Part shown: positions 1-7,377 of the stretch, in pieces
How positions within the stretch are numbered: the stretch's first letter is position 1
Layout: each line of letters starts with the position of its first letter
Origin: Candidatus Atribacteria bacterium
GTDB lineage: Bacteria > Bipolaricaulota > Bipolaricaulia > UBA7950 > UBA9294
Direction: 5' to 3'
NCBI GenBank assembly: GCA_004525685.1
Contig: SPBW01000032.1
Coordinates: 1 to 16,568 of the forward strand
Length of the DNA: 16,568 nucleotides
The notes under the pieces: generated by a model
The model's database searches: none
Seen by the model: the letters and a program-made list of their open reading frames with translations, nothing else
Told to the model about the DNA's origin: nothing
Program-made: the position numbers and the translations under genes

Positions 1-1434
1 CTGCCCGAAAAAGAAGTGTCAGAGAGCCGCGAGCGAATCCGAAGCGCAATCAAGAACTCCAAATTCGCTTTCCCTGCTGGCCGCATCACAGCCAATCTCG
101 CCCCTGCAGACTTGAAGAAGGAAGGCGTTGGCTTTGATCTGCCCATCGCCATTGCCATTCTGATGGCTACGGGACAGATTGCACATAGGCCAGAGCGATA
201 CCTTCTGCTTGGAGAACTGGCATTGAATGGAGACGTGCGAGGCGTACGCGGTGTTCTTCCGATTGTGCTTGAGACCGAAGCAGAGGTGGATGGGCTGATC
301 GTTTCCTCTGACAACGTGCTAGAGGCAGCCATTGCTACAGACAAACCTGTGTTCCCTGTGAAGACGCTTGCTGAGGCGCAACGCTTCCTGAATCGTGAGA
401 TACAGATCCCGGCTGCGTCGATCGATCGAAGCGCTCTGCATGCCTCAGCCGAACGCTCGTTTCGGCATGACCTTGCAGAGGTGCGTGGTCAGCTTCAAGC
501 CAAGCGGGCGATCGAAGTAGCAGCTGCAGGCGGGCACAACTTGTTGATGATCGGCCCGCCTGGCTCCGGCAAGAGTTTGCTCGCGCGCTGCATGCCCGAC
601 TTGCTGCCTGCGCTGTCATTCGATGAAGCACTCGAGGTCACACGCATCTACAGCACCGCAGGCATGCTCGAACCGGGGACCGCGTTGGTGTGGCGCCGCC
701 CTTATCGGGCACCGCACCACACGATTTCATATGCCGGCATGGTCGGAGGCGGTCACGGCATTCCCGGACCCGGAGAAATCAGTCTTGCCCATCACGGCGT
801 GCTGTTCTTGGACGAGTTGCCTGAGTTTGACCGGCGAGTCCTTGAGACATTGCGGCAGCCTCTTGAGGATCGATCCATCCTCATCTCGCGGGCTGCCATC
901 TCGGTGCGTTATCCATCGGCATTCACACTTGTTGCCGCCATGAATCCATGTCCTTGTGGGTTTCTTGGCGATCCAATCCAAGCCTGCAAGTGCTCGATGC
1001 AAGACATTCGCCGTTACAGAAAACGGCTCTCTGGTCCGTTCCTCGACCGTATCGACCTGTGTGTCGAGGTCCCACGGGTGTCTGCGGATGATCTGTTTGG
1101 GATTCGCGTAGCCGAGCCCTCGACCAAGGTTGCGCAGCGCATCACCAAGGCGCGCGAAGCGCAGTGGGATCGGATGCGCGATGACCAGGATTGCCATTCC
1201 AATGCGCAGCTTGATGGCGAACGGTTGGATGCTGTGTGTGTGTTGGATGAGGCTGCTCTGCATCTGTTGCGGCGAGCTGTCGTACGATTTGGACTGAGCG
1301 CAAGAGCACACGTGAGAATCCGAAGAGTCGCCCGTACGATCGCCGACTTGGCAGTTTCAGAGGCGATCCGTGCCGAGCATGTTGCCGAGGCAATAAAACT
1401 GCGAACGGCCGGAGATGCAGTTCCAGACTTCTAA
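1..1434 (+). CDS. comM: ComM/YifB-family AAA+ ATPase (Mg-chelatase-like), 5' end cut off by window
   Basis: The reading frame is already open at base 1 (L-P-E-K-E-V-S-E-S-R-E-R), which matches the region after the first ~35 residues of the ~505-residue YifB/ComM family, so the true start lies upstream. The remaining 477 residues hold the N-terminal S5-like domain (NLAPADLKKEG), a Walker A motif GPPGSGKS at window residues 185-192, Walker B around LFLDELPEF (about 267-275), the MNPCPCGF cysteine motif and the Mg_chelatase C-terminal helical domain. Family members are hexameric AAA+ motors. In naturally transformable bacteria ComM promotes branch migration during recombination of incoming DNA, but the gene is widespread and does not prove competence. 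It ends 128 bases before bamA and is probably a separate transcription unit. The family call is secure; the role in this organism is inferred. Confidence 0.93.
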   Translation: MPEKEVSESRERIRSAIKNSKFAFPAGRITANLAPADLKKEGVGFDLPIAIAILMATGQIAHRPERYLLLGELALNGDVRGVRGVLPIVLETEAEVDGLIVSSDNVLEAAIATDKPVFPVKTLAEAQRFLNREIQIPAASIDRSALHASAERSFRHDLAEVRGQLQAKRAIEVAAAGGHNLLMIGPPGSGKSLLARCMPDLLPALSFDEALEVTRIYSTAGMLEPGTALVWRRPYRAPHHTISYAGMVGGGHGIPGPGEISLAHHGVLFLDELPEFDRRVLETLRQPLEDRSILISRAAISVRYPSAFTLVAAMNPCPCGFLGDPIQACKCSMQDIRRYRKRLSGPFLDRIDLCVEVPRVSADDLFGIRVAEPSTKVAQRITKAREAQWDRMRDDQDCHSNAQLDGERLDAVCVLDEAALHLLRRAVVRFGLSARAHVRIRRVARTIADLAVSEAIRAEHVAEAIKLRTAGDAVPDF

Positions 1435-1492
1435 TTCCTGCCGTTAGTCGCTCACGAAAACCTCACACGATGTCGGTATGGTTGGGCAATTC

Positions 1493-1520
1493 TTGACGCT
1501 GGCACCGTTGTATGGAGAAT
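1493..1520 (+). promoter_or_regulatory. Possible sigma70-type promoter for bamA
   Basis: TTGACG (1493-1498) is followed after 16 bases by GAGAAT (1515-1520). The -35 is 5/6 to consensus and the -10 only 4/6. It lies in the 128-base gap between comM and bamA and would leave a leader of about 35 bases. No clear terminator for comM is visible in this gap. This is a weak call on motif match and position only. Confidence 0.3.
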
Positions 1521-1562
1521 ATCTGAAGTGTCTACTGCCTTTGCTGCAGAGGAGGACTGGGT

Positions 1563-3743
1563 ATGATGAGGAAGATTACGGGGTTGCTTCTTGTTTGGCT
1601 GATTGCGCTGTCTGCGGTCGGCTGGGCGGCCCAGTACCCCTTGACCGTGGCCGAGCTTGCGGTTGAAGGAAACGATGAGATTAAGCTGCGAGACATCCTG
1701 GAAGTCGTCCCTTTCAAGAAGGGAGACATTGTCGAAGAGGCAGATCTTAGAGCAGGATCTCAAGCGATCTTCGAGCTGGGATGGTTCGATGAAGTCTCGA
1801 TGGATCAGAATGCGCTAGACGAAGGGCGCGTCGTTTACAAAGTCACCGAGAATCCGGTTGTTAGGGAGATCGTCGTCTCAGGGAACATCAACCGGCGTGA
1901 CTACAATCTGTTTGGCATCAAGCTGTTCGATGCGCCCATCATGCCCACGTTTTTGATTCGCAACCTGCTCTGGCAGAACGAGGTTCGAAAGGGCAACGTT
2001 CTGAGTCAGACGGCATTGATGACCGGGCTAGAGGAGATCAAGGCACAGTACCAAAGTCGCGGATACCCGCTTATTTACGTGGGGGCAGGCGATCTGACGG
2101 AGTCTCTCGGCATTGAGATTGTGGAACTGAAATACTCAGGGAGCATTATTGAAGGGCTTCGCGAGATTCCAGAATCCTTTGTTCAGGATCAGATCAACAT
2201 TCCCGTAGATCGTCCCCTTCAGATGGCAGATATCTCAAGAACGATCGTGGGGCTCAGCCAATCGATCTACTTCTCCAACGTGGAAGTCACCCATCAACAG
2301 GGATTGGACAGAGACCGTTTCTGGCTGCGCTGGACGCTTGACGAACGCGCGCTCTTGACATCGCCCGAGATCATTACGTCGATCGCCATGGATGGGAACA
2401 CGATCTATTCAGCCAGCGAGCTTGAAAGCCTCGTCGGCGACCTGCCTGAGCAGGCAATCGGCAATTTTGAGCTACTTGGACTGCTTGAAGGGATTTATGA
2501 TCGCTACACACAGGCGGGCTACACTCGGGTTGAGCTGTCTGTCGCCGGTGTGGAAGCTGGCAAGTTGTCGCTCCACATCAAAGAGGGGAAGATCAGCGAG
2601 ATTATTATCGCCGGGAACACGCGAACGCATGAGTACGTCATTTCGCGTAACTCGGAGCTGGAAGTGGGCGACATCCTCAATCAGAACGATCTGTTGGTAA
2701 CCTATCAGCAGCTGATGGCGCTCGGCTACTTCGCCAATGTAGAGTTTGCAGATGAATGGTCTGACAGTGGCGTCGTGGTCACGCTCAAGGTTGTCGAGAA
2801 GTCGGATCTTGGTGGGTTCGGAGGCTCGATGGCCATCGACCCCTCAACTGGCGAGCTGTTTGGTGAGTTGTCGCTGAATGAGAAGAACGTCTTTGGTACA
2901 GGGCAGGACCTCGAACTAAGCTACAGCCGCGGTCTGGTGGGGACAGAGGACCTGAGCCCGAGTACCTGGAATCTCGGCTACAGCACGGTTGCCTATTTCC
3001 CTGGATTCGACCGTGTGGGTGTGAACCTTTATCAGAAGACAGAAGAGGTTGAGGTCGATGAGATTATGGCGCTCAACATCACGCTTGGAACTGAGCTTTC
3101 ATTCAGCTACCCGCTCGCCGACTTCTCCGGTCTCGGACTTGCGTTCCGGCACGAAGAGGAGCACATAAGCAACGAAGCGCATTGGACACCAACCGATGTG
3201 TTCGACGTTGCGCTTTCGTATGACGACACGGACAATCCCTTCTTCCCCACCCAAGGCAGTCGTCGCCGCATCAGCGTGGAGAAGGCAGGAGGATTCAGCG
3301 CTGGACGCGAATACACGAAGTTCGACCTGACGTGGGTTCATTTCGTGCCGATTACCATGTCACTGATCGGATCCGACATGGAACAGGCATTGGGAATCCG
3401 CATCAAGACGGGATGGGGGGACCCGCAAGTTCCTGTTTCGCAACAAGTGGAGTTGGGCGGATCCACATCAATTCGGGGTGTCTCAGGAGCGCCTGCACGG
3501 CAGTATGTCTTTGCCAATGCCGAGTATCGGCTTCAACTTGCTGATGGGCTCTATGCAACGGCATTCTGGGACGGAGGATTTGACTTGGGAACCGTTCGGA
3601 TCAAGGACGTCCTCTCGTCATTCGGATTTGAATTGGGAATCAACGCGGCCGGAATCATTATGCGACTTGACTTCGCGTGGGCCCTGAACAGAGATTTCAA
3701 CTGGATCCCTGTGTTCGACTTCGGATTCGGTCAGATGTTCTAG
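1563..3743 (+). CDS. bamA: BamA/Omp85 outer-membrane protein assembly factor
   Basis: This 726-residue protein has a signal peptide (charged start MMRK, hydrophobic core, probable cleavage near AQY at about residue 23), then a series of POTRA-like repeats, about five, up to around residue 412. Each has the usual strand ending in VEGN, VSGN, MDGN or AGN. A C-terminal beta barrel follows (about 415-726) and ends in phenylalanine (DFGFGQMF), as outer-membrane proteins do. The loop-6 motif reads GGSTSIRGV, with I637-R638-G639 conserved but valine where most Omp85 proteins have F or Y. BamA folds and inserts beta-barrel proteins in the outer membrane. The start has a strong Shine-Dalgarno (GAGGAGGA, 1549-1556) 6 bases upstream; a second ATG follows directly at 1566. 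The next gene is skp-like, the usual partner. TamA is an alternative, but it normally has three POTRA domains. Confidence 0.93.
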   Translation: MMRKITGLLLVWLIALSAVGWAAQYPLTVAELAVEGNDEIKLRDILEVVPFKKGDIVEEADLRAGSQAIFELGWFDEVSMDQNALDEGRVVYKVTENPVVREIVVSGNINRRDYNLFGIKLFDAPIMPTFLIRNLLWQNEVRKGNVLSQTALMTGLEEIKAQYQSRGYPLIYVGAGDLTESLGIEIVELKYSGSIIEGLREIPESFVQDQINIPVDRPLQMADISRTIVGLSQSIYFSNVEVTHQQGLDRDRFWLRWTLDERALLTSPEIITSIAMDGNTIYSASELESLVGDLPEQAIGNFELLGLLEGIYDRYTQAGYTRVELSVAGVEAGKLSLHIKEGKISEIIIAGNTRTHEYVISRNSELEVGDILNQNDLLVTYQQLMALGYFANVEFADEWSDSGVVVTLKVVEKSDLGGFGGSMAIDPSTGELFGELSLNEKNVFGTGQDLELSYSRGLVGTEDLSPSTWNLGYSTVAYFPGFDRVGVNLYQKTEEVEVDEIMALNITLGTELSFSYPLADFSGLGLAFRHEEEHISNEAHWTPTDVFDVALSYDDTDNPFFPTQGSRRRISVEKAGGFSAGREYTKFDLTWVHFVPITMSLIGSDMEQALGIRIKTGWGDPQVPVSQQVELGGSTSIRGVSGAPARQYVFANAEYRLQLADGLYATAFWDGGFDLGTVRIKDVLSSFGFELGINAAGIIMRLDFAWALNRDFNWIPVFDFGFGQMF

Positions 3744-3757
3744 AGAAAGCTGGCTAG

Positions 3758-3788
3758 TTGCCCCGCGAGTCCTATAATCGTGGGGCAA
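3758..3788 (+). promoter_or_regulatory. Hairpin with a perfect -10 box in its loop, upstream of the skp-like gene
   Basis: TTGCCCCGCGA (3758-3768) pairs with TCGTGGGGCAA (3778-3788): 11 base pairs including one G-T wobble, around a 9-base loop. TATAAT (3773-3778) lies in the loop and touches the stem. A poor -35, CTGGCT (3750-3755), sits 17 bases before it. No T-run follows the stem, so it is not a classic intrinsic terminator. It may be a skp promoter, an operator, or an attenuator/mRNA-processing hairpin between bamA and skp. Confidence 0.4.
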
Positions 3789-3811
3789 GGTGAGGTATAA
3801 GGAGGAGAGGT

Positions 3812-4555
3812 ATGTCTCGAAATACATTGTTTGTCGCAGGATTGGCACTCATTCTGGCAATTGGTGCCCTGGTATTGCCGTTCGTGTTGCCTTCGGATAC
3901 GGGCGGAGAAGCCGTAGATTTGTCTGGCATTCGGGCTGATATCACACAGCTCAAACAGGCAAGTTCGTCGCAGTCCATGAGGATTGCCTACATGGACGCA
4001 GAAGCTGCATTCCTCGTATTCGTGACAGCTGTATCGGATCTTAGACAACAAATTACGGACAAGAACAACGAGATCGCTGAACTGAACCAAGAGCGTACGC
4101 AGGGACTCGTTTCCGATGCAGACTATCAGCGCAGATTGTATGTGCTACAGGCTGAACTCCTAGACGCACGCATCACCACCGCTGCAGGCACGCTCAAACG
4201 CATGATTGCCTCGGATGAATTTGCAGATTTGCGCAGCGCTCTTGTTACGCTGAGTGACCAGGGACAGCCGCTTGTCGACGCGATCAACGAGCTGGTATCG
4301 ACAATACTAGTCGGTGCCATCGACGCAGGGGAGTTCCAGCAGAGGCTCGCTGCCTACACGCAAGCATTCAACGAGTTTGATGGCTACGTGACGTCTGCCG
4401 CCACCACCAAGCTAGTTCAGGCAACGGATATGGTTGCGAACGAGTACGGCTACGATCTCGTTGTGCGCAAGAAGGACGTCATCATGTATCGCAATCCGGC
4501 GACGATCGATGACATCACTGATCTGGTCAAGGCCGAAATTACCGGTTACCTCTAG
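3812..4555 (+). CDS. skp: Skp/OmpH-like periplasmic chaperone, membrane-anchored form
   Basis: The protein has 247 residues. Residues 7-27 are a long hydrophobic segment without a clear AXA cleavage site, so it is probably an N-terminal anchor with the rest in the periplasm. The body is mostly predicted helix, with a coiled-coil-like stretch (about 74-125). The OmpH-type pattern is visible at both ends: RIAYMDAEAAF (57-67) at the start of the domain, and GYDLVVRKKDVIMYRNPATI followed by DDITDLV (213-239) at the end. Skp proteins form trimers that hold unfolded outer-membrane proteins for BamA. Position directly after bamA and before fabZ matches the bamA-skp-(lpxD)-fabZ order known in diderms. 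It is much longer than E. coli Skp (161-residue precursor). The start has a strong AAGGAGG (3799-3805) 6 bases upstream. Family assignment is good; chaperone activity is inferred. Confidence 0.75.
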   Translation: MSRNTLFVAGLALILAIGALVLPFVLPSDTGGEAVDLSGIRADITQLKQASSSQSMRIAYMDAEAAFLVFVTAVSDLRQQITDKNNEIAELNQERTQGLVSDADYQRRLYVLQAELLDARITTAAGTLKRMIASDEFADLRSALVTLSDQGQPLVDAINELVSTILVGAIDAGEFQQRLAAYTQAFNEFDGYVTSAATTKLVQATDMVANEYGYDLVVRKKDVIMYRNPATIDDITDLVKAEITGYL

Positions 4556-4568
4556 AACGGGACGTCGC

Positions 4569-5018
4569 ATGTACGACATCGAAGCGATTCGCCAACGCCT
4601 GCCTCATCGATATCCGTTTCTGCTCGTGGATCGCATCATCGAGCGAAGCGCGGAGAGGGTCGTTGGGATAAAGAACGTAACAGCCAATGAACCGTTCTTT
4701 CTCGGACACTTCCCGCTTGAGGCAGTCATGCCGGGAGTACTCATTCTTGAGGCCATGACCCAGACGGCAGCTTTTCTGGCATTGGACGATCAAGCAGAGA
4801 CCCCGTCCATTGGCTACTTAGTAGGCATCGACAAGGCAAAGTTTCGGCGCAAGGTTGTGCCGGGTGATCAGCTTCGGATGGAGGCGCGTATTTCGCGGCA
4901 GAAGCGCGAGCTGCTGCAGGCGACGGTTGAAGCCACTGTCGATGGCGAGTTGGCGGCTTCGGCTGTTGTTTCGATGGTGCTGCGTAGCGCTGCGGACGAT
5001 GCCAAGGGGATGGATTGA
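4569..5018 (+). CDS. fabZ: 3-hydroxyacyl-[acyl-carrier-protein] dehydratase FabZ
   Basis: The 149-residue hot-dog-fold protein is of normal FabZ length. It carries RLPHRYPFLLVDRI near the start and the catalytic segment GHFP...MPGVLILEAMTQ, with active-site His47 and Glu61. FabZ dehydrates 3-hydroxyacyl-ACP to trans-2-enoyl-ACP in fatty-acid elongation in the cytoplasm. The chosen ATG begins MYDIEAIRQRLPHRYP, the normal family N-terminus; the same frame is open further upstream but overlaps the skp-like gene. The gene starts 13 bases after that gene and ends in a 4-base overlap with the next one, so it is part of one operon. In proteobacteria fabZ here is flanked by lpxD and lpxA; neither is present. 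Confidence 0.95.
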   Translation: MYDIEAIRQRLPHRYPFLLVDRIIERSAERVVGIKNVTANEPFFLGHFPLEAVMPGVLILEAMTQTAAFLALDDQAETPSIGYLVGIDKAKFRRKVVPGDQLRMEARISRQKRELLQATVEATVDGELAASAVVSMVLRSAADDAKGMD

Positions 5019-5896
5019 TCGAGTGCGTACCGAATGTGAGCGAAGGTCGCGATCGTCGGATTGTCGAGAAGATCGCGGCATCGATCATCGGTTGTCACCT
5101 CCTTGACATCCATTCCGACCCTGATCATCACCGATCAGTATTCACGCTGATCGGTGACGAGAGACAGATTGCTGAAGGGGCTGTTGCGCTGATGAAGAGT
5201 GCAACAGCCCTTCTTGATTTAAGGACACACAGGGGCGTTCATCCCCGGATGGGCGCAGTCGACGTCATCCCCTTTGTTCCCGTAGGCTCGACGCCGATGT
5301 CAACATGCGTTGCTGTGGCACAACGGGTTGGTCGCAGCATCGGCGATGGTCTTGGCGTGCCGGTGTTCCTCTATGGCGCGGCAGCTCAGTCTCCTTCGCG
5401 CACATCGCTTGCATCCATTCGGCGGGGCGGATTCGAACATCTGTCGACGAAGTTCGAAGAGATGCTCCCTGACTATGGACCGACGATCCCGCATGCCTCG
5501 GCCGGTGCCGTTGCCATTGGAGCCCGTCCCCTGCTTGTCGCCTACAACGTTCTCTTGGACTCAACAGATGTATCGATTGCCAAGCAGATCGCCGCGACGA
5601 TTCGCGAGGCCAACGGCGGGCTGCCTGGGTTGAAGGCGCTCGGATTCGAGCTTGCCTCACGTCAACGTGTACAGGTATCCATGAATCTGACCGACGTTTC
5701 TGCAACCACAATCCCAGCTGCTTTCAATGCGGTGCGACGCGAGGCGAAGCGGTTGGGCGTGGGGGTTCTTGAGTCGGAGATTGTGGGTCTCATCCCGCGA
5801 AGAGCGCTTGATGGTGCCACGGCTTCTGATTTACTGCTTCCCTATGATCCTCAGGATCGGATTCTCGAGATACGGATCGAAGGATCGGAACGATGA
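5015..5896 (+). CDS. Glutamate formiminotransferase (FTCD N-terminal type, stand-alone)
   Basis: The 293-residue protein matches the formiminotransferase part of FTCD only; no cyclodeaminase domain follows. Visible motifs are ECVPNVSEGRD (3-13), SDPDHHRSVFTLIG (34-47), HRGVHPRMGAVDVIPF (72-87, His76 in the place of the catalytic histidine) and VPVFLYG (115-121). The enzyme moves the formimino group of N-formimino-L-glutamate to tetrahydrofolate in histidine breakdown; some prokaryotic homologues instead act on 5-formyl-tetrahydrofolate. The start is TTG at 5015, supported by the purine-rich AAGGGGA just upstream (5004-5010) and by translation beginning directly with the family's N-terminal motif. 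It overlaps fabZ by 4 bases (TTGA) and murD by 4 bases (ATGA), so it is translationally coupled into an envelope operon. No other histidine-degradation gene is in the window, so the physiological substrate is open. Confidence 0.9.
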   Translation: MIECVPNVSEGRDRRIVEKIAASIIGCHLLDIHSDPDHHRSVFTLIGDERQIAEGAVALMKSATALLDLRTHRGVHPRMGAVDVIPFVPVGSTPMSTCVAVAQRVGRSIGDGLGVPVFLYGAAAQSPSRTSLASIRRGGFEHLSTKFEEMLPDYGPTIPHASAGAVAIGARPLLVAYNVLLDSTDVSIAKQIAATIREANGGLPGLKALGFELASRQRVQVSMNLTDVSATTIPAAFNAVRREAKRLGVGVLESEIVGLIPRRALDGATASDLLLPYDPQDRILEIRIEGSER

Positions 5897-7227
5897 CGGC
5901 TTCAGGCAGGTCGGAGGTATCGTCGCGCCTTCTCGTGCTGGGATTCGGGGTCACGGGACGGGCCGTCTGCGATTACGCGCTTCGTCATTCGTTCCCCGTT
6001 TGTGTCAGTGATCAGCGCCACCTTTCACAGAGCCAACAGCACTGGCTTGAGGCAAACGAGATAGCCTTCGAGCACGAGGGACATACGGCGAGGTTCTTGA
6101 GCGCTGTCGACGCTGTAATCCTGAGTCCAGGAATCCCAGACGACCATCCTGTTGTACAGGCGGCTCGGCAACGCGATCTGAGAGTTCTCTCTGAGATTGA
6201 GTTCGCGCTGGGATTGCTGTCCGGCCACCGCGTGATTGCCGTGACAGGAACCAATGGGAAGAGCTCGACTGTCGAGGTCATTGCCAAGCTTCTCAAGCTG
6301 CAGGGGCAACAAGCTTGGGTGGCAGGCAACATCGGAATTCCCCTGATCAGTATCGTGGATGAAGTCGCTCGGGGTGATGTGCTCGTTCTGGAAGTCAGCA
6401 GCTATCAACTGGAGCAAAGCCGTCGCTTGCGGCCTGGGGTTGGCGTACTGCTCAATCTCACACCAGATCACATGCAGCGCCACAAAGACATGCGATCTTA
6501 TGCAGAGGCTAAGAGCAGGCTGTTTGCTCATCAAGAGGCAAGCGATGTGGCCATCATGCCTAAGGCGCTAGCCTCGCAGTTTGAAGCAGGCGAGGGCCGG
6601 CGCGTGTTCTATGATGGGCTGAATGACCCGTTCCCTGACTTCGTAGGCGGACTCCTGCCTCATGAGCGATCTAACCTGAAAGCGGCTGTCGCAGCATGTG
6701 AGACACTCGGCCCAGATTTCGATCGCGACCGTGTGTCTATGGGAGACATTCTTGAAGCATTCCGCCTACCTCATCGCATGGAGACGGTGGGAACGATCCA
6801 TGGCGTGCATGTCATCAATGATTCCAAGTCGACCAACGCGGCTTCAACGATTGCCGCACTACGATGCATGAATGCGCCCACTGTGGTCTTGCTCGGCGGT
6901 CGCTTCAAAGGTGCGGGGTACGAGCCTCTCGTCCGTGAACTCTCGGAGTCTAACATTCGTGAGGTCGTCTTGTTCGGGGAGGCGGTGGATTCGTTGCGCA
7001 ATGAGTGTGAGCAACAAGCGCCATCCGAACTGCCGATATCTTCTGTCGAGACCCTGAGTCAGGCTGTCGATCGCGCCATTCAGGTTGCCTTGCCTGGCGA
7101 CGTCTTGCTCTTTTCTCCGGCGTGCTCCAGTTTCGATGCGTTCTCTGACTACGCGCAGCGCGGCGAACGTTTTGTGTCACAGATACGATCCTTGCCCGGC
7201 TTCGAATACGAGACTCAAAGGACGTAG
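5893..7227 (+). CDS. murD: UDP-N-acetylmuramoyl-L-alanine--D-glutamate ligase MurD
   Basis: The 444-residue Mur ligase has the usual three domains. These are an N-terminal UDP-binding fold (LLVLGFGVTGRA, 13-24), a central ATPase domain with P-loop VTGTNGKSST (117-126), SSYQLE (169-174), TPDHMQRH (190-197) and YAEAKSRLF with the likely carbamylated lysine at 207, and a C-terminal domain with NDSKSTN (309-315) and LFSPACSSFDAFSDYAQRGE near the end. It adds D-glutamate to UDP-MurNAc-L-Ala in the cytoplasm. ATG at 5893 overlaps the formiminotransferase stop, with AAGGA 8 bases upstream. No mraY or murF precedes it, unlike most dcw clusters. The ftsW start follows after about 150 bases. Confidence 0.96.
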   Translation: MTASGRSEVSSRLLVLGFGVTGRAVCDYALRHSFPVCVSDQRHLSQSQQHWLEANEIAFEHEGHTARFLSAVDAVILSPGIPDDHPVVQAARQRDLRVLSEIEFALGLLSGHRVIAVTGTNGKSSTVEVIAKLLKLQGQQAWVAGNIGIPLISIVDEVARGDVLVLEVSSYQLEQSRRLRPGVGVLLNLTPDHMQRHKDMRSYAEAKSRLFAHQEASDVAIMPKALASQFEAGEGRRVFYDGLNDPFPDFVGGLLPHERSNLKAAVAACETLGPDFDRDRVSMGDILEAFRLPHRMETVGTIHGVHVINDSKSTNAASTIAALRCMNAPTVVLLGGRFKGAGYEPLVRELSESNIREVVLFGEAVDSLRNECEQQAPSELPISSVETLSQAVDRAIQVALPGDVLLFSPACSSFDAFSDYAQRGERFVSQIRSLPGFEYETQRT

Positions 7228-7361
7228 ATCGTTCCTGTTCCGGACACCTGTCCGCTCCTGGACGAACCGATCTTCTACATTCCCTGGCCTACCTTCCTTT
7301 CCTCCCTCGGACAGATGCCGTACTCATTAGGTGTTGTATCTAAGAAGGCACGACAAAGCGC

Positions 7362-7370
7362 GGGAGGGGG
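7362..7370 (+). promoter_or_regulatory. Ribosome binding site that decides the ftsW start (GTG 7378)
   Basis: GGGAGGGGG lies 7 bases before an in-frame GTG at 7378. The earlier in-frame ATG at 7315 has only a pyrimidine-rich stretch (CCTTCCTTTCCTCCCTC) before it and no Shine-Dalgarno. The extra 21 residues from 7315 show no family similarity that I can see, so 7378 is preferred. Confidence 0.6.
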
Positions 7371-7377
7371 ACCTAGC

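Noticed and set aside
1478..1666. 62-codon + strand frame overlapping the start of bamA
   Set aside because: It runs through the bamA ribosome binding site and signal-peptide region in another frame, with no ribosome binding site of its own.
4434..4568. Upstream extension of the fabZ frame inside the skp-like gene
   Set aside because: FabZ proteins begin near the DIEAIRQRLPHRYP segment, which starts at 4569.
7241..7254. Short inverted repeat CGGACACCTGTCCG between murD and ftsW
   Set aside because: The stem is only about five base pairs with a four-base loop and no T-run, too weak to call a terminator or operator.
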